Assembly: GCA_024291935.2 (NCBI GenBank)
Contig: CM044311.1
Coordinates: 24,246,001-24,310,000, forward strand
Direction: 5' to 3'
Length of the DNA: 64,000 bases
Source of the DNA: Okapia johnstoni
Taxonomy: Eukaryota; Chordata; Mammalia; Artiodactyla; Giraffidae
The stretch's first letter is position 1; each line of letters begins with the position of its first letter. A program made the translations under genes and the position numbers. Shown here one piece after another: positions 44,585 through 55,869 of the stretch. The notes under the pieces were generated by a model, which ran no database searches, was not told the DNA's origin, and saw only the letters and a list, made by a program, of their open reading frames with translations.

Positions 44585-47100
44585 AGTTGAATTCAGTCTC
44601 TCTCTGCCTTATTGCTGTAGTCTCAAGTACAGTTTCTCTTGTTTCTAACATGTGCCCTCTGTAGTACTTATTTTACAGAGTACAGACTAGTAGTTTTGAA
44701 TGGTATCTTAAATTTAAGATAGGAACTGAAGGTTAAAATTCGCTTCTGTACAAAGCTATTCCTATCTGAATCCTAAGCAGATTTTTTAATCAGTATGGAA
44801 TACACAGAGGAAAGCCATATAACAAAGAAGCAGAAAACCCAACATTGATTATGAGGGAATTTTCACAGCTAGGACATTTCCAAGTATTTCTCTCTCTCTC
44901 TATCACACACACACACACACACACAGATACAGATACACACACACACACTGAAGAAGCTTAGGGCTTCTGTTTTTGAACTATCAAAGACGTGAGGGAGGAA
45001 CTGAATTGCCTGCCTGTACATAGAATCCACACATTATTATAGATTTTAAATTTTAATGAATGGTGGAGACCGTTATTTAAAACAAAAATTGTCAGCTCTT
45101 GCAAGTAAAGTCATTGCCCCAAGGGAAACTAATTAGCAAAAGAACAGAGAATATAACTCAGATTTCCCAGTGTTTCACTACCCTAAACTCCCTCTCTATT
45201 AATTTCTCCCAGTCTGTCCTAGAAGGCATGTTTTAAATCAGGATTTTATATAGAAAGGGAAAAATATTTTTCATATTTATCATATAATCCCAATAGTTAT
45301 TGGCAATTAAAATGAACAGTCTGCATTAGCACATCTTAACCCATGTCTCTTAAGCAACATTAGGGAATCCATTGGGCTCAATTTCCTGTACCATTTCATC
45401 GATCATGACCTGGTTCTCTCTTGTACATGCACTTGAGCGGAAATGCATAAACCAAGTGGCAGTGTTAAAATAACTAGAATTATATAATTATCAACACCCA
45501 ATCCAGTTACCTTTGAATTGGATGCCTTATGCTATTATCTGTTTCATTTCTCTTAAGAAAGATTGGGGATCTATCTGCTTGCAAATTGCCTCAGTTGTGG
45601 ATGGTATACATTGCTATGTTTTCAAAAAGGGAGGATAGTAAATATTTTTATGGCCTTATCTAAAATTTCATTTGAAAAGCCAGGCAACAACTGTGCAGAT
45701 TTTCTTTAGTCTCATTTTAATCCCATTTCATTGAGATTCAGAGCCTCACATTGCAAACACTAGATTATTATGTATGTAATGAATATGCCTGTATTCATGC
45801 ATTTGATTATTAATCAAATCGTATAACTATTCTTTAGCATTTTATATTTCTAGCAAATAACTTTTCTATATAAGTATGTCTTGATGATGTACTGATAGAT
45901 ATAACAATCTTGCCAGATAAATTTTGCTATGTAAATCATTTCCAAAACCATATAGAAAATCTCAGGCCTCCAGACAGCAATTCACAGGGTGACTGGAGAT
46001 GTTTTTTGGCACAGTTCTCCTTAGGTTTTCTCTAGTTTTGGCTAAGAGCACTTCCCAGCCTAAGCTTAATGTCTGCAGTGATGCACCCTGATGAGTGAGA
46101 GCTTTTCTCAGCATGGATCTTATTAGCATTTTTTCTGTGCTTGGCAATAAGCAACTCAGTACTCCCCATATCATCACCCCTTCATTGCCCCCAGCAGACG
46201 GGCTCATATTTCTTTAAAGAAGGAAGCATTCTCCACTGGCTGTACAAAAACATTTTTTTTAAAGTTTGCCCTACTGGAGACAGGTGAAAGACTGACTTTC
46301 AGCAGCTGCACAGGAGGCTACTTACAAGGGTTCTTTGCATTAATATGTAAAGCAATAATCAGTAAGTAGTACCTTTTGACAAACAACAGGTGGCTTTTCA
46401 TTGTAAAAGAGGCAGTATCTTATTGCGAATCAAAGGTACCCTGTGGTTCTGCCATCACTTTCCTGTACCTCCTACCAGCTTAGGGTATATAGATATCTTC
46501 ACAAACCAGAACTGCCTTCCATGTTTAAATTGAACTTCAATGGTCTGTCAAGTCACTTTGCCAGTGGACGCTTTCCTTGCACTCTCAAATTGCAGGGGGC
46601 TTTTGAACTGAAAAGACGGGTTTCCTAATCAGAGAAAAGAAACCATAAGAGAGCATTCCCTATAAGAATACTCAACGCTGGAATAAGCACACACAATGCA
46701 GATTTTCTTTCGCTTTTGCCCCATGCTTACTACCCAGAACTGTGTGCTCTGGATTGAAATGACTGTTACTGAAATACCTTTTATATAAACATGTAATCCA
46801 GTTATGAAACAACATCTAGTCATGGATAATGTACAGTGTTTCTTATTTTTTTGCTATACTTACTTGAGTACACTAGCAAGATTAAAAAAAGAAAACTGAG
46901 ATCAAATTTTGGCCCTTATTTCATTATTTTATGAGAAATTGATTTTCCAAAGAATAAAATAAAAAAACTTTCATTTTGTCTGCAACGCTGTACATCATAT
47001 TAACATATATAAAGCAAATCAGTTAGATGCGTATTAATGCAATATGAAGCCAACCTAGGGGTGCCATACAGTGAGACCCTGATTCTACCTATCATGTTTG
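44585..47100. other. repeat-poor anonymous block
   Basis: About 2.5 kb without recognisable transposable elements, apart from a (TC)n(CA)n microsatellite at about 44888-44948. Base composition is less AT-biased around 45950-46640. The 81-codon minus frame (45962-46207) and the 61-codon plus frame (46443-46628) have no recognisable domain. No exon can be supported by eye. Confidence 0.4.
44888..44948. repeat. (TC)n(CA)n compound microsatellite
   Basis: (TC)7, then about (CA)10, an ACAGATACAGATA interruption and (CA)7. Confidence 0.92.
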
Positions 47101-47104
47101 TTAG

Positions 47105-47205
47105 TGAAGTGAAAGTCATTCAGTGGTGTCTGACTCTTTGCAACCACATGGACTGCAGCCTGCCAGGTTCCTCTGTCCATGAAATTCTATTTCCTTCTCC
47201 AATTT
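47105..47205 (-). mobile_element. partial Bov-tA/BovA SINE
   Basis: GAAGTGAAAGTCATTCAGTG, CATGGACTGCAGCCTGCCAG and TCTGTCCATGAAATTCTATT, then an internal deletion before TTCCTTCTCCAA. Only the tail half is present. Confidence 0.82.
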
Positions 47206-48160
47206 ATCATGCTTAGTCCTATCCACAAAACAGACATTAGCATAAATGTGTGAATGTTACCTTTATCTTCCACATAACAAGTAAATTACTGAGACGTGTC
47301 TACTGTATCTTAACAAATATTTTCAACCTTGGGATTTTCAAATACTTGTAATCTGTGTGGTTAGACTTCTAAATTGCTTTATTTTCCATGTCCAAACACA
47401 TGTTTTAAATGAAATACATACAGTCATATCTCTAGTTCTATTTAGTTATCAAACATCATATTTCACATGCATTGAATGATACATTAAAAATTCTCCCATA
47501 TTATACAAATTTAGTGGTATGCAGAAATGTTGAGTGACCTAACATGTCAGGTTAATCAGAGAGTGGAAATTGGAGCTTATTTTAGAGAATTAGAGCACAA
47601 ATAACATTCTAAGTAAATATATTTGGAACTAATTGAATTAAGAGTATTCGATCAATAAATCAACACGTGTTCCAGATACTTTACTAGACACGGGAATGCA
47701 GTATCAACCAGGAAAATCAGGAACAGAATTATCTGCATACAATTATTTATAAAAAGGAGAGAACAGCTTAGAGTAAGAAACCAGTGAAATATGAAATATA
47801 GAAGACATGAATTTCTAACAGCTGTGGAATAAACCAGAAATTAGATCTAATTATTAACTTAATTATAAGACTGTGAACCTCATCAGCCTGGGGTGTAAGA
47901 CACAAGCATATTTAGAACTTCTTAATCGCTTCCTCTTCTTTATCTTTAGGCACCCTTTACAAGAGCAGTCATCCAACAAATAAAGACCAGACTTAAGAGC
48001 ATGAAAGACACTACGGTTACAATGGAATTTTTCAATGCAGACTTTATATCTAATCTACAAAAATCTAAGAACTTACAGCAGAAACTATTTTTTGCTTTTA
48101 TTTTGTTTCTGGTCTAACCTGGAGCTTAAAATATATACTTCCTCAAATGAAGAAAACAAG
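47206..48160. other. anonymous DNA with possible L2
   Basis: Around 47655-47800 the order GATCAATAAATCAACACGTG, TACTTTACTAGACACGGGAA and AACCAGGAAAATCAGGAACA loosely fits the complement of an L2-type 3' region. The remainder is unassigned. No gene supported. Confidence 0.3.
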
Positions 48161-48164
48161 ATTT

Positions 48165-49236
48165 CTCAGTTTAGTTCAGTTGCTCAGTCATGTCCGACTC
48201 TTTGTGACCCCATGGACTGCAGCACACCAGGCCTCCCTGTCTGTCATCAACTCCTGGAATTTACGCAAACTCATGTCCATTGAGTCAGTGATGACATCCA
48301 ACCATCTCATCCTCTGTTGTCGCCTTTCCCTCCTGCCTTCAATCTTTTCCAGCATTAGGGTCTTTTCAAATAAGTCAGTTCTTCACATCAGGTGGCCAAA
48401 GTGTTGGAGTTTCAGCTTCAGCATCAGTCCTTCCAATGAATATCCAGGACCTAGTTCCTTTAGGATGGACTGGTTGGATCTCCTTGCAGTCCAAGGGATT
48501 CTCAAGAGTCTTCTCTAACACTGCAGTTCAAAAGCATCAATTCTTCAGTGCTCAGTTTTCTTTATAGTCCTACTCTCACATCCATACATGATTCCTGGAA
48601 AAACCATAACTTTCACTATTTTTGTTGTAATGTAATGTCTCTGCTTTTTAATACGCTCTCTAGGTTGGTCATAACTTTTCTTCCAAGGAGCAAGCCTCTT
48701 TTAATTTTATGGCTACAGTCACCATCTGCAGTGATTCTGGAGCTCCAAAAAATAAAGTCTGACACTGTTTCTGCATCTATTTGCCATGAAGTAATGAGAT
48801 CTGATGCCATGATCTTAGTTTTCTGAATGTTGTGTTTTAAGCCAACTTTTTCACTCTCCTCTTTCACTTTCATCAAGAGGCTCATTAGTTCTTCTTCACT
48901 TTCTGCCATAAATGTGGTGTCATCTGCATATCTGAGGTTATTGATATTTCTCCCGGCAATCTTGATTCCAGCTAGTGCTTCATGCAGCCCAGGATTTCTC
49001 ATGATGTACTATGCATATAAGTTAAATAAGCAGGGTGACAATATAATAAGCCTTGACATACTCCTTTCTCGATTTGGAACCAGTCTGTTTTTTTCATGTC
49101 CAGTTCTAACTGTTGCTTCTTGACCTGCATACAGCCTTTTCAGGAGACAGGTCAAGTGGTCTTTTGAAGAATTTTCCACAATTTTTTGTGATCCACACGT
49201 TAAAGTCTTTGGTGTAGTCAACAAAGCAGAAGTTGC
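48165..49236 (-). mobile_element. BovB LINE, ~1.07 kb with RT motifs
   Basis: Reverse-complement BovB from the 3' end (TTAGTTCAGTTGCTCAGTCA) through the C-terminal blocks and the RT YADD motif (48919-48930) to the motif-A region (GATCCACACGTTAAAGTCTT). It stops at AGCAGAAGTTG. Motif A appears mutated (the FDCVDH-type block is changed). Several frameshifts break the frame. A SINE follows within 16 bp of its 5' end. Confidence 0.92.
48616..49002 (-). pseudogene. BovB RT-domain remnant (128 codons)
   Basis: Open frame in the C-terminal half of BovB RT. RYADDT is at about residues 24-29, ESEEELMSLLMKVKEESEKV follows at 33-52, and IQKTKIMAS is at about 59-67. The D-FIFWSSRITADGDCSHKIK block and KVMTNLESVLKSRDITL come at the end. 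It is the minus-strand counterpart of the frame at 23759-24232. It is bounded by a stop after LQQK, where other copies continue. It has no motif A and cannot function. Confidence 0.82.
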
Positions 49237-49241
49237 TCAAA

Positions 49242-49490
49242 TAAGAATACAGGGCTTCCCAGGTGGTGCCAGTAGTAAAGAACTTATCTACCAATGCAGG
49301 AGATGTAAGAGATGTGAGTTTGATCCCTGGATCTGGAAGATCTGCTCGAGGAGGGCATGGCAATCCTCTACAATATTCTGGCCTGGAGAATCCCACGGAC
49401 AGAGGAGCTTGGTGGGCTGCAATCCATGGATTGTGAAGAGTCAGACAGGAACGAAGCCACTTTGCACACATGCACGTAAGTAAGAATACA
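49242..49490. repeat. target-site duplication pair (TAAGAATACA)
   Basis: Exact 10-bp repeats at 49242-49251 and 49481-49490. Confidence 0.93.
49252..49480 (+). mobile_element. Bov-tA SINE with 10-bp TSD
   Basis: Head GGGCTTCCCAGGTGGTGCCA (the GGTGGCGCTAGTGG subtype), GAGATGTAAGAGATGTGAGT, body CTCGAGGAGGGCATGGCAAT, tail AAGCCACTTTGCACACATGC. Exact repeats TAAGAATACA at 49242-49251 and 49481-49490 define it. The left repeat lies just after the BovB end. Confidence 0.95.
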
Positions 49491-50843
49491 AGAAGATGCT
49501 TCATATGTAGTTTAAAAAAAATCTAATATGCTGGAATTGTTCTTAAAATATCAGTTTAATAATGGTTATTGTTTATTGACCTTATACTCTGGAGTAAGAA
49601 GGTTTTCGTGTTTTAATCTCATTCCACTTTTGCAGTAGCTTATCTCTTATAGTTTTTATCCCAAACTTTAAGTGAAGAAACTAAGCCAAATGCAGGTTAA
49701 AAAGTCTGTACATTTTACAGAGTCAAATTAGACACTCCAATCTGTCAGGATCGAAATAAAACACACCCATATAATAGTGTACCATGTCTTTACAGGGACA
49801 GAATTTTCCATATTTATAGCTTTTCTCTGAATACTGAGCCATAGATTCTCTCTAACAGCCTACCAAAATGCTCTGGTAGAACAATATTATGGACAATTAA
49901 TATTTTCCCGCAAGCACTAAGACGTTTCTGTATTTAAGTGTGAGTTACTCAAATAATGGGGTAGAGACGACATACACTGTATAAAATAAAGAGAACAGTG
50001 TCATAAATGAGCAAATCAGATCATAGTATAGCATGAATTAAAGTCATCTATTTATCATCTACCTGTCTGTCCATCAATCATCTTTATGTTTTAAACATTG
50101 AATAGCAGGAAATAATGGATACAAATTCACAGTGCCTCTCCAGTGTATTAATGAGAATTTTAATATAAACTGTGCTTGCAAACATTTCATACTTGAAAAA
50201 AATGCATAAGGATTCAGGAACAACACACATTATAATTAAATGGAGGTATTTCCAAGGTCACTTGTAATATATGTTATGTAGTTACAGATAAAGAGCCAGC
50301 AAAATGACAAAAATTAGGAGTTAATACTATGATTCAATGTATTGTATCCAATGATCTCAGCTGGCAACTGTTATAACTGTGTCTAAAGTTACTACTTAAG
50401 CTCCTGTAGCTATTTATGCAGATAATCCACTTGGATAAATTTGCCAATTAATATAATTACGAATTTGTTGTTAATCTAAATATTCCACAGCCAAGAAAAC
50501 ATCATAACCTTCTTTTATGCAGGAAAGAATCCAGTTGTACTAACAACTATGTTTTAACACTTAATGAAGAGTGTTATCTAAGCTGGTTTTACACTCAGCA
50601 GGAGTAAAAGAGATAAGTGGGAAGAGAACCTAGTGCAATGATGCCATGTTTCTAAAGTACCAGTGACTAAATCTTACAATTTAACGTATTTATGCTAAAA
50701 ACCCTGTAATTTAAAGCTATGACATGCTTAAACATTATTTCTATTTTTATGCTATTCTAGTAATTGTTCTGATCTGATAATCCTTACTGTTTTGAAAATT
50801 TTAGAAGCTTGACTTTTTAAAGTTAATGCATTCTTCCTAGAGC
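49491..50843. other. repeat-poor anonymous block
   Basis: About 1.35 kb without a recognisable repeat, gene or long open frame. Confidence 0.4.
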
Positions 50844-50845
50844 TT

Positions 50846-51034
50846 GAAAGTAAAAGTAAAAGTGTTAGTCGTGACCCCATGCACTGGAGCCAACAGGCTC
50901 CTCTGTCTATGGGATTCTCCAGGCAAGAATACTGGAGTGGATTGCCATTTCATTCTCCAAGGGCCCTTCCCGACCTAGGTATTGAACCCTGGTCTCCCAC
51001 ATTGCAGGCTGATTCTTTGCTGCTGGGCCACCAA
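50846..51034 (-). mobile_element. Bov-tA SINE
   Basis: AAAGTAAAAGTGTTAGTCGT on the tail side, GGCAAGAATACTGGAGTGGA in the body, and head complement GATTCTTTGCTGCTGGGCCA. The tail lacks the GTGTCTGACTCTTTGC block. Confidence 0.88.
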
Positions 51035-51035
51035 G

Positions 51036-51389
51036 TAATATCAAGTCTCAGATATGATTTTTCTTTTTCAGATTTGTACAGGTTTATTTGAGACAGAAAC
51101 GTATTTGTTATTTCTTAATCAAAAAAAAAAGAAAACATATTGTATCTGTTTATTTTGAGATTAACAAGGTACTGGGGCTCCAATAAAGCACAGACTCTTT
51201 TGACTCACACCTTTCCAAATGAGTAGCTATAGATCGTTTTGTTTTCTAACAAGCAACAGATGCAAGACTGCAGTTTGAAATAAGGTAACATGAAATTGTA
51301 CTCTTTCCTTTTTAGCAATGTTAAAACTCTGAGTTACTCTCTTATGTTCTATTATCACCCTTGTTTTGCCACACAGATTGCCTTTTACC

Positions 51390-51391
<2 letters not shown>
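51036..51391. other. anonymous DNA
   Basis: An A tract lies at about 51121-51130. No gene seen. Confidence 0.3.
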
Positions 51392-51432
<41 letters not shown>

Positions 51433-51433
51433 T
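51392..51433. repeat. (TTA)n microsatellite
   Basis: About 14 uninterrupted TTA units. They create a run of leucines in a spurious 70-codon frame. Confidence 0.95.
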
Positions 51434-51514
51434 TCCACCAATTTTGGAGACTTAGGTCTCTTTCAGAGTCTATCAAACAAATTAAATCATCTTGGCAGCT
51501 AATATATGTACACT

Positions 51515-52226
51515 ACTCTTTTTAAAGCTCAACGTTCAGAAAACTAAGATCATGGCATCTGGTCCCATCACTTCATAGGAAATAGATGGGGAAACAGTGG
51601 AAACAGTGTCAGACTTTATTTTGGGGGGCTCCAAAATCACTGCTGATGGTGATTGCAGCCATGAAATTAAAAGACGCTTACTCCATGGAAGGAAGGTTAT
51701 GGCCAACCTAGATAAGCATATTAAAAAGCAGAGACATTACTTTGCCAACAAATGTCCATCTAGTCCAGGCTATGGTTTTTCCAGTGGTCATGTATGGATG
51801 TGAGAGTTGGATGGTGAAGAAAGCTGAGCACCGCAGAATTGATGCTTTTGAACTGTGGTGTTGGAGAAGACTCTTGAGAATCCCTTGGACTGCAAGGAGA
51901 TCCAATCAATCCATCCTAAAGGAGATCAATCCTGGGTGTTCATTGGAAGGACTGATGTTGAAGCTGAAACTCCAATACTTTGGCCACCTCATGCGAGGAG
52001 TTGACTCATTGGAAAAGACCCTAATGCTCGGTAGGATTGGGGGCAGGAGGAGAAGGTGACGACAGTGGATGAGATGGTTGGATGGCAACACCGACTCGAT
52101 GGACATGGGTTTGGGTATACTCTGGGAGTTGGTGATGGACAGAAAGGCCTGGCGTGCTGCAATTCATGGGTAGCAAAGAGTCAGACACAACTGAGCGACT
52201 GAACTGAACTGAACTGACTCTTTTTA
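51515..52226. repeat. target-site duplication pair (ACTCTTTTTA)
   Basis: Exact 10-bp repeats at 51515-51524 and 52217-52226 flank the BovB copy. Confidence 0.93.
51525..52216 (+). mobile_element. BovB LINE 3' fragment with 10-bp TSD
   Basis: About 690 bp of BovB in sense, from AAGCTCAACGTTCAGAAAAC (downstream of YADD) to GAGCGACTGAACTGAACTGA. Exact 10-bp repeats ACTCTTTTTA at 51515-51524 and 52217-52226 delimit it. The coding remnant is split into two overlapping frames (51597-51803 and 51742-52059) by a frameshift near 51715. A second BovB lies 400 bp downstream in the opposite orientation. Confidence 0.95.
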
Positions 52227-52617
52227 CATCCTCTCTTTGTAGATGAGAATACTTTGAATGTCTAGTCTCCACTAGTAAGACAGACAGCAAGAGTTGTGTC
52301 TTCAAGTGTTATTCAGGGTCTTTGCTGAACACTGTAGTCCAGGAGACACTCAGTTAGCCCTGAGGACGTGTTCTGAGGAGGAAGAGGAGAGGTCAGTTTG
52401 TGAATGATTTTTGGCTAGAGAATACATGTCAAGCATATATCTTGGTAAAAGATTACTGCTAATCACAAAGAACAGGTTAAGTTAATGGTTTTAGTACTTT
52501 TCTATTGTATGAGAAGATGCAAGAATCTGGGGTAATTGAAATTCTTTCTAAGGTATGCATTTAACTAAGAGCTTGCTAGTCCAAAGCACAGATTGCCTCA
52601 CTCTGTAAAAGAGAGAA
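52227..52617. other. spacer between facing BovB copies
   Basis: Unique-looking DNA of about 390 bp. No gene seen. Confidence 0.4.
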
Positions 52618-54008
52618 AGTTCAGTCAGTCGTGTCTGACTCTTTGCAACCCCATGGACTGCAGCACGCCAGGCTTTTTTGTCCATCACCAACTCTTGGAG
52701 CTTGCTCAAACTCATGCCCATCGAGTCGGTGATGCCATCCAACCATGTCATCCTCTGTCTCCGCCTTTTCCTCCTGCCTTCAATCTTTCCAAGCATCAGG
52801 GTCTTTTCAAATGAGTCAGTCCTTCACATCAGGTGGCCAAAGTATTGCAGTTTCAGCCTCAGCATCAGTCCTTCCAATGAATATTCATTTCCTTTAGGAT
52901 GGACTGGTTGGATTTTGCAGTCCAAGGGATGCTCAAGAGTCTTCTCCAACATCACAGTTCAAAAACACCAATTCATCAGCACTCAGCTTTCTTTATGGTC
53001 CAACTCTCACATCCATATGTGACTACTGGAAAAACCATAGCCTTGACTAGACAGACCTTTGTTGGCAAAGTAATGTCTCTGCTTTTTAATGTGCTGTCTA
53101 GGTTGATCATGGCTTTCCTTCCAAGGAGCAAGTGTCTTTTAATTTCATGGCTGCAGTCACCATCTGCAGTGATTTTGGAGTCCAAAAAAATAAAGTCTCA
53201 CTATCTCCATTGTTTCCCCATCTATTTGCCATGAAGTGATGGGATCAGATGCCATGGTCTTTGTTTTCTGAATGTTGAGTTTTAAGCCAACATTTTCACT
53301 CTTCTCTTTACTTCCATCAAGAGCCTCTTTAGTCTTTCTTTGCTTTCTGCCATAAGGATGGTGTCATCTGTGTACCTGAGGTTATTGATATTTCTCCCAG
53401 CAATCTTGATTCCAGCTTGTGATTCATCCAGCCCAGGATTTCCCATGATGTACTATGCATATAAGTTAAATAAGCACCGTGACAATATAGAGACTTGACA
53501 TACTCCTTTTCCTATTTGGAACCAGTCTGTTGTCCCATGTCCATTTCTAGCTGTTGCCTCTTGACCTGCATACAGGTCTCTCAGGAGGCAGGTCAGGTGG
53601 TCTGGTACTCCCATCTTTTGAAGAATTTTTCACAGTTTGTTGTGATCCACACAGTCAAAGGTTTTAGTATAGTCAGTGAAGCAGAAGTAGATGTTTTTCT
53701 GGAACTTTCTTGCTTTTTCTATGATCTGACAGATGTTGCCAATTTGATTTCTGGTTCCTCTGTCTTTTCTCAATCCAGCTTGAACATCTGGAAGTTCAAG
53801 ATTCATGTATTGTTGAAGCCTGGCTAGGAGAATTTTGAGCATTTCTTTGTTAGAGTGTGAGATGAATGCAATTGTGTGGTATTTTGAACAATTTTTGACA
53901 TTGCCTTTCTTTGGGATTGGAATGAATATTGACCTTTTCCAGTCCTGTGGCCACTGCTGGGTTTTCCAAATTTGCTGACATACTGAATACAGCACTTTAA
54001 CAACATAG
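52618..54008 (-). mobile_element. BovB LINE, longest copy (~1.39 kb)
   Basis: Reverse-complement BovB from the 3' end (GTTCAGTCAGTCGTGTCTGA) through all C-terminal blocks and the RT domain: motif C at 53363-53374, QGC-like and motif-A regions, and the N-terminal IPIPKKG block. It ends near ACTTTAACAACATAGCA. Motif C reads YTDD instead of YADD. No complete frame; at least one frameshift between 53290 and 53630. It is still 5'-truncated: full BovB is roughly 3 kb, so the endonuclease end is missing. Confidence 0.93.
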
Positions 54009-54031
54009 CATTGACTTAAAAAGATGTACAT
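53630..54031 (-). pseudogene. BovB RT N-terminal remnant (133 codons)
   Basis: The best-kept N-terminal half of a BovB reverse transcriptase in the window. WPQDWKRSIFIPIPKKGN is at about residues 27-44 (RT fingers), followed by NCSKYHTIAFISHSNKEMLK and LLARLQQYMNLELPDVQAGL. The block RGTRNQIGNICQIIEKARKF precedes motif A, FTDYTKTFDCVDHNKL, at about 118-133. The catalytic Asp of motif A is present (FDCVD). The first ten or so residues come from flanking DNA. The frame ends in a stop right after motif A, so the enzyme is split and dead. Confidence 0.85.
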
Positions 54032-55339
54032 TATGAGAGTGACAAGTCACGTTTTATTTGCAGGAAAATGGTGACTGTAACATGTCAGATACCTCTGAGA
54101 AATGCTCCAAAGAGGCAGAGGGGAAGTGTTAGTTTGTGTGATTTTGGGTGATCAAGTACGTATTCTTCCAAAAGGTTTCTGCTAGTTTCTTGAAGCTTTT
54201 GCTAGTCATGACGAAGAGTTGTCACCATGAAGGATGTAGTGTTTTTCTAGATATGGGGAGATATAAGAATCGGGCTAATAAAATTGGCTCCTGAAAATAT
54301 CTAACTATCTGAAGAACTCTCCTGTCAGTTATTCCCCAAGCACAGAGTGCCTCATTTCTGCTCTCTACCCTGAACTTCTTTTAGAGGGTGTTAAAAGTCA
54401 GCACCTGCAGCAGCACATGATTCTATTCTCAAATGCAAATGCACGTCAAGATTTGTATTAGACTGCTCCTTTCAGCTAGACTGCCTGCTTTTGACACGTG
54501 ATTGACAAAGAGTAGTCAACCATATCTAAGCCAAAGGGAAAAGATTTACAACTATTAATAGAATCCTATCATATAAAATAACTATAGAAGAATAAAGTGA
54601 AAAAGTGCACTGGAGCATTTCATATACCGTGCTAACTCTGAGTCAAAAAAAAAAAAAGGTTTAAACCCACAAACACGGATAAAACACTTTTTGTTTCTAT
54701 GTACGTTTAGAGTCTCTCCAAAAGTACATAAAATACATTTGCAAGATGGATAATCTTTAAATATCTATGATTTCTAAAAATACTAGAAAGGATATGTTAC
54801 ATTGCTAAATGAAAGTATGAGCTAATTCGTAATCTTTCTGCATGTAGTCAAGAGATATCTTTTACTTGTTAAGGACTCTTTGTACCATTATGTGTATGAA
54901 CAAATCATATGAGGTGTAATTAGTTGTAAAATTGAAAACTAGTGTAATATTTACACTGTTGTTGCTTCTGTGATCACTTTAGGGCAATTAAAACTAATTA
55001 AAATACAAAGAGAAAGTCAGTGCACATCTGGTTTGACAGTGAGAGCCATGGGATATGTTTATGCCTCTACAACTGACTATTAAACTTCAAACAAGAACAG
55101 AGACCTTTGTCCCAAGCCATTGTTAAAAAAAATAAAATTGGTTATTCTTCATTTGATGTTTGCTGAGTAACTCAGTCATGTCCTACATCAATATTCATAT
55201 AATTAGCTGAAGCTAGTGAAGTTCCCACAGCAATCCAAGAGCTTGAACATATTATTCAGATCAGCAATGTACTATTTTATTACTCAAAGAATCATGTTGA
55301 AGAATATTTCTTAGGCTAAACCCCAGAATTTATGCAGAT
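54009..55339. other. anonymous DNA
   Basis: Single-copy-like. A tract of 13 A at about 54645-54657. No gene or dated repeat. Confidence 0.35.
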
Positions 55340-55540
55340 TTCACCAGTTTTATCATTAATATCCTTTATCTGTTGCAGGATCCAGTCTAAGACACCACAT
55401 CACAGTTGTTCTATCTCCTAACCCTGCTTTAATTTGCAACAATTTTTCAAGCTCTTTAGTTTTCATGACCTTGAGATTTTTGAGGCATCAGGTATTTTGT
55501 CGTCTGTCCCTCAAATGAGCTATGTCTGATGACTTATTTA
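55340..55540 (-). mobile_element. ancient L1 3' UTR fragment
   Basis: GGATCCAGTCTAAGACACCA, TCATGACCTTGAGATTTTTG, TCAGGTATTTTGTCGTCTGT and CCCTCAAATGAGCTATGTCT follow in order the complement of an old mammalian L1-type 3' UTR. Confidence 0.5.
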
Positions 55541-55699
55541 TTCTTTTTATAGTTCAGAGTCTAGTATCTTAGATTCTAGAAAACCACACGTTTGTTTTTG
55601 TTGTTGTTGTTATCATCTCCTTCGGTTTCTCACATTTGCTGCTTTTCTTCTTCTCTACCTTTCAGTTTGAGCAAGTGACAAAAAAAATAAAAGAGAGTT

Positions 55700-55865
55700 A
55701 ATGATGTGAGGTGATGGAGGCGATGGATGTGTTAATTATCTTGATCTTAGTAATCATTTCACAATGTATATTTAATCAAATTATGTTGTAGATTTTAAAT
55801 ATACACAACTGAATGTGCAATTATTGTTATCTACCATTCCTCAATAAATTTATTAAAAAAGCTGA
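55700..55865 (+). mobile_element. old L1 3' UTR fragment
   Basis: GAGGTGATGGAGGCGATGGA, TAGTAATCATTTCACAATGT and TACCATTCCTCAATAAATTT follow the sense 3' UTR of old L1 (L1MA/MB-like), ending near its poly-A signal. Confidence 0.65.
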
Positions 55866-55869
55866 GTGA

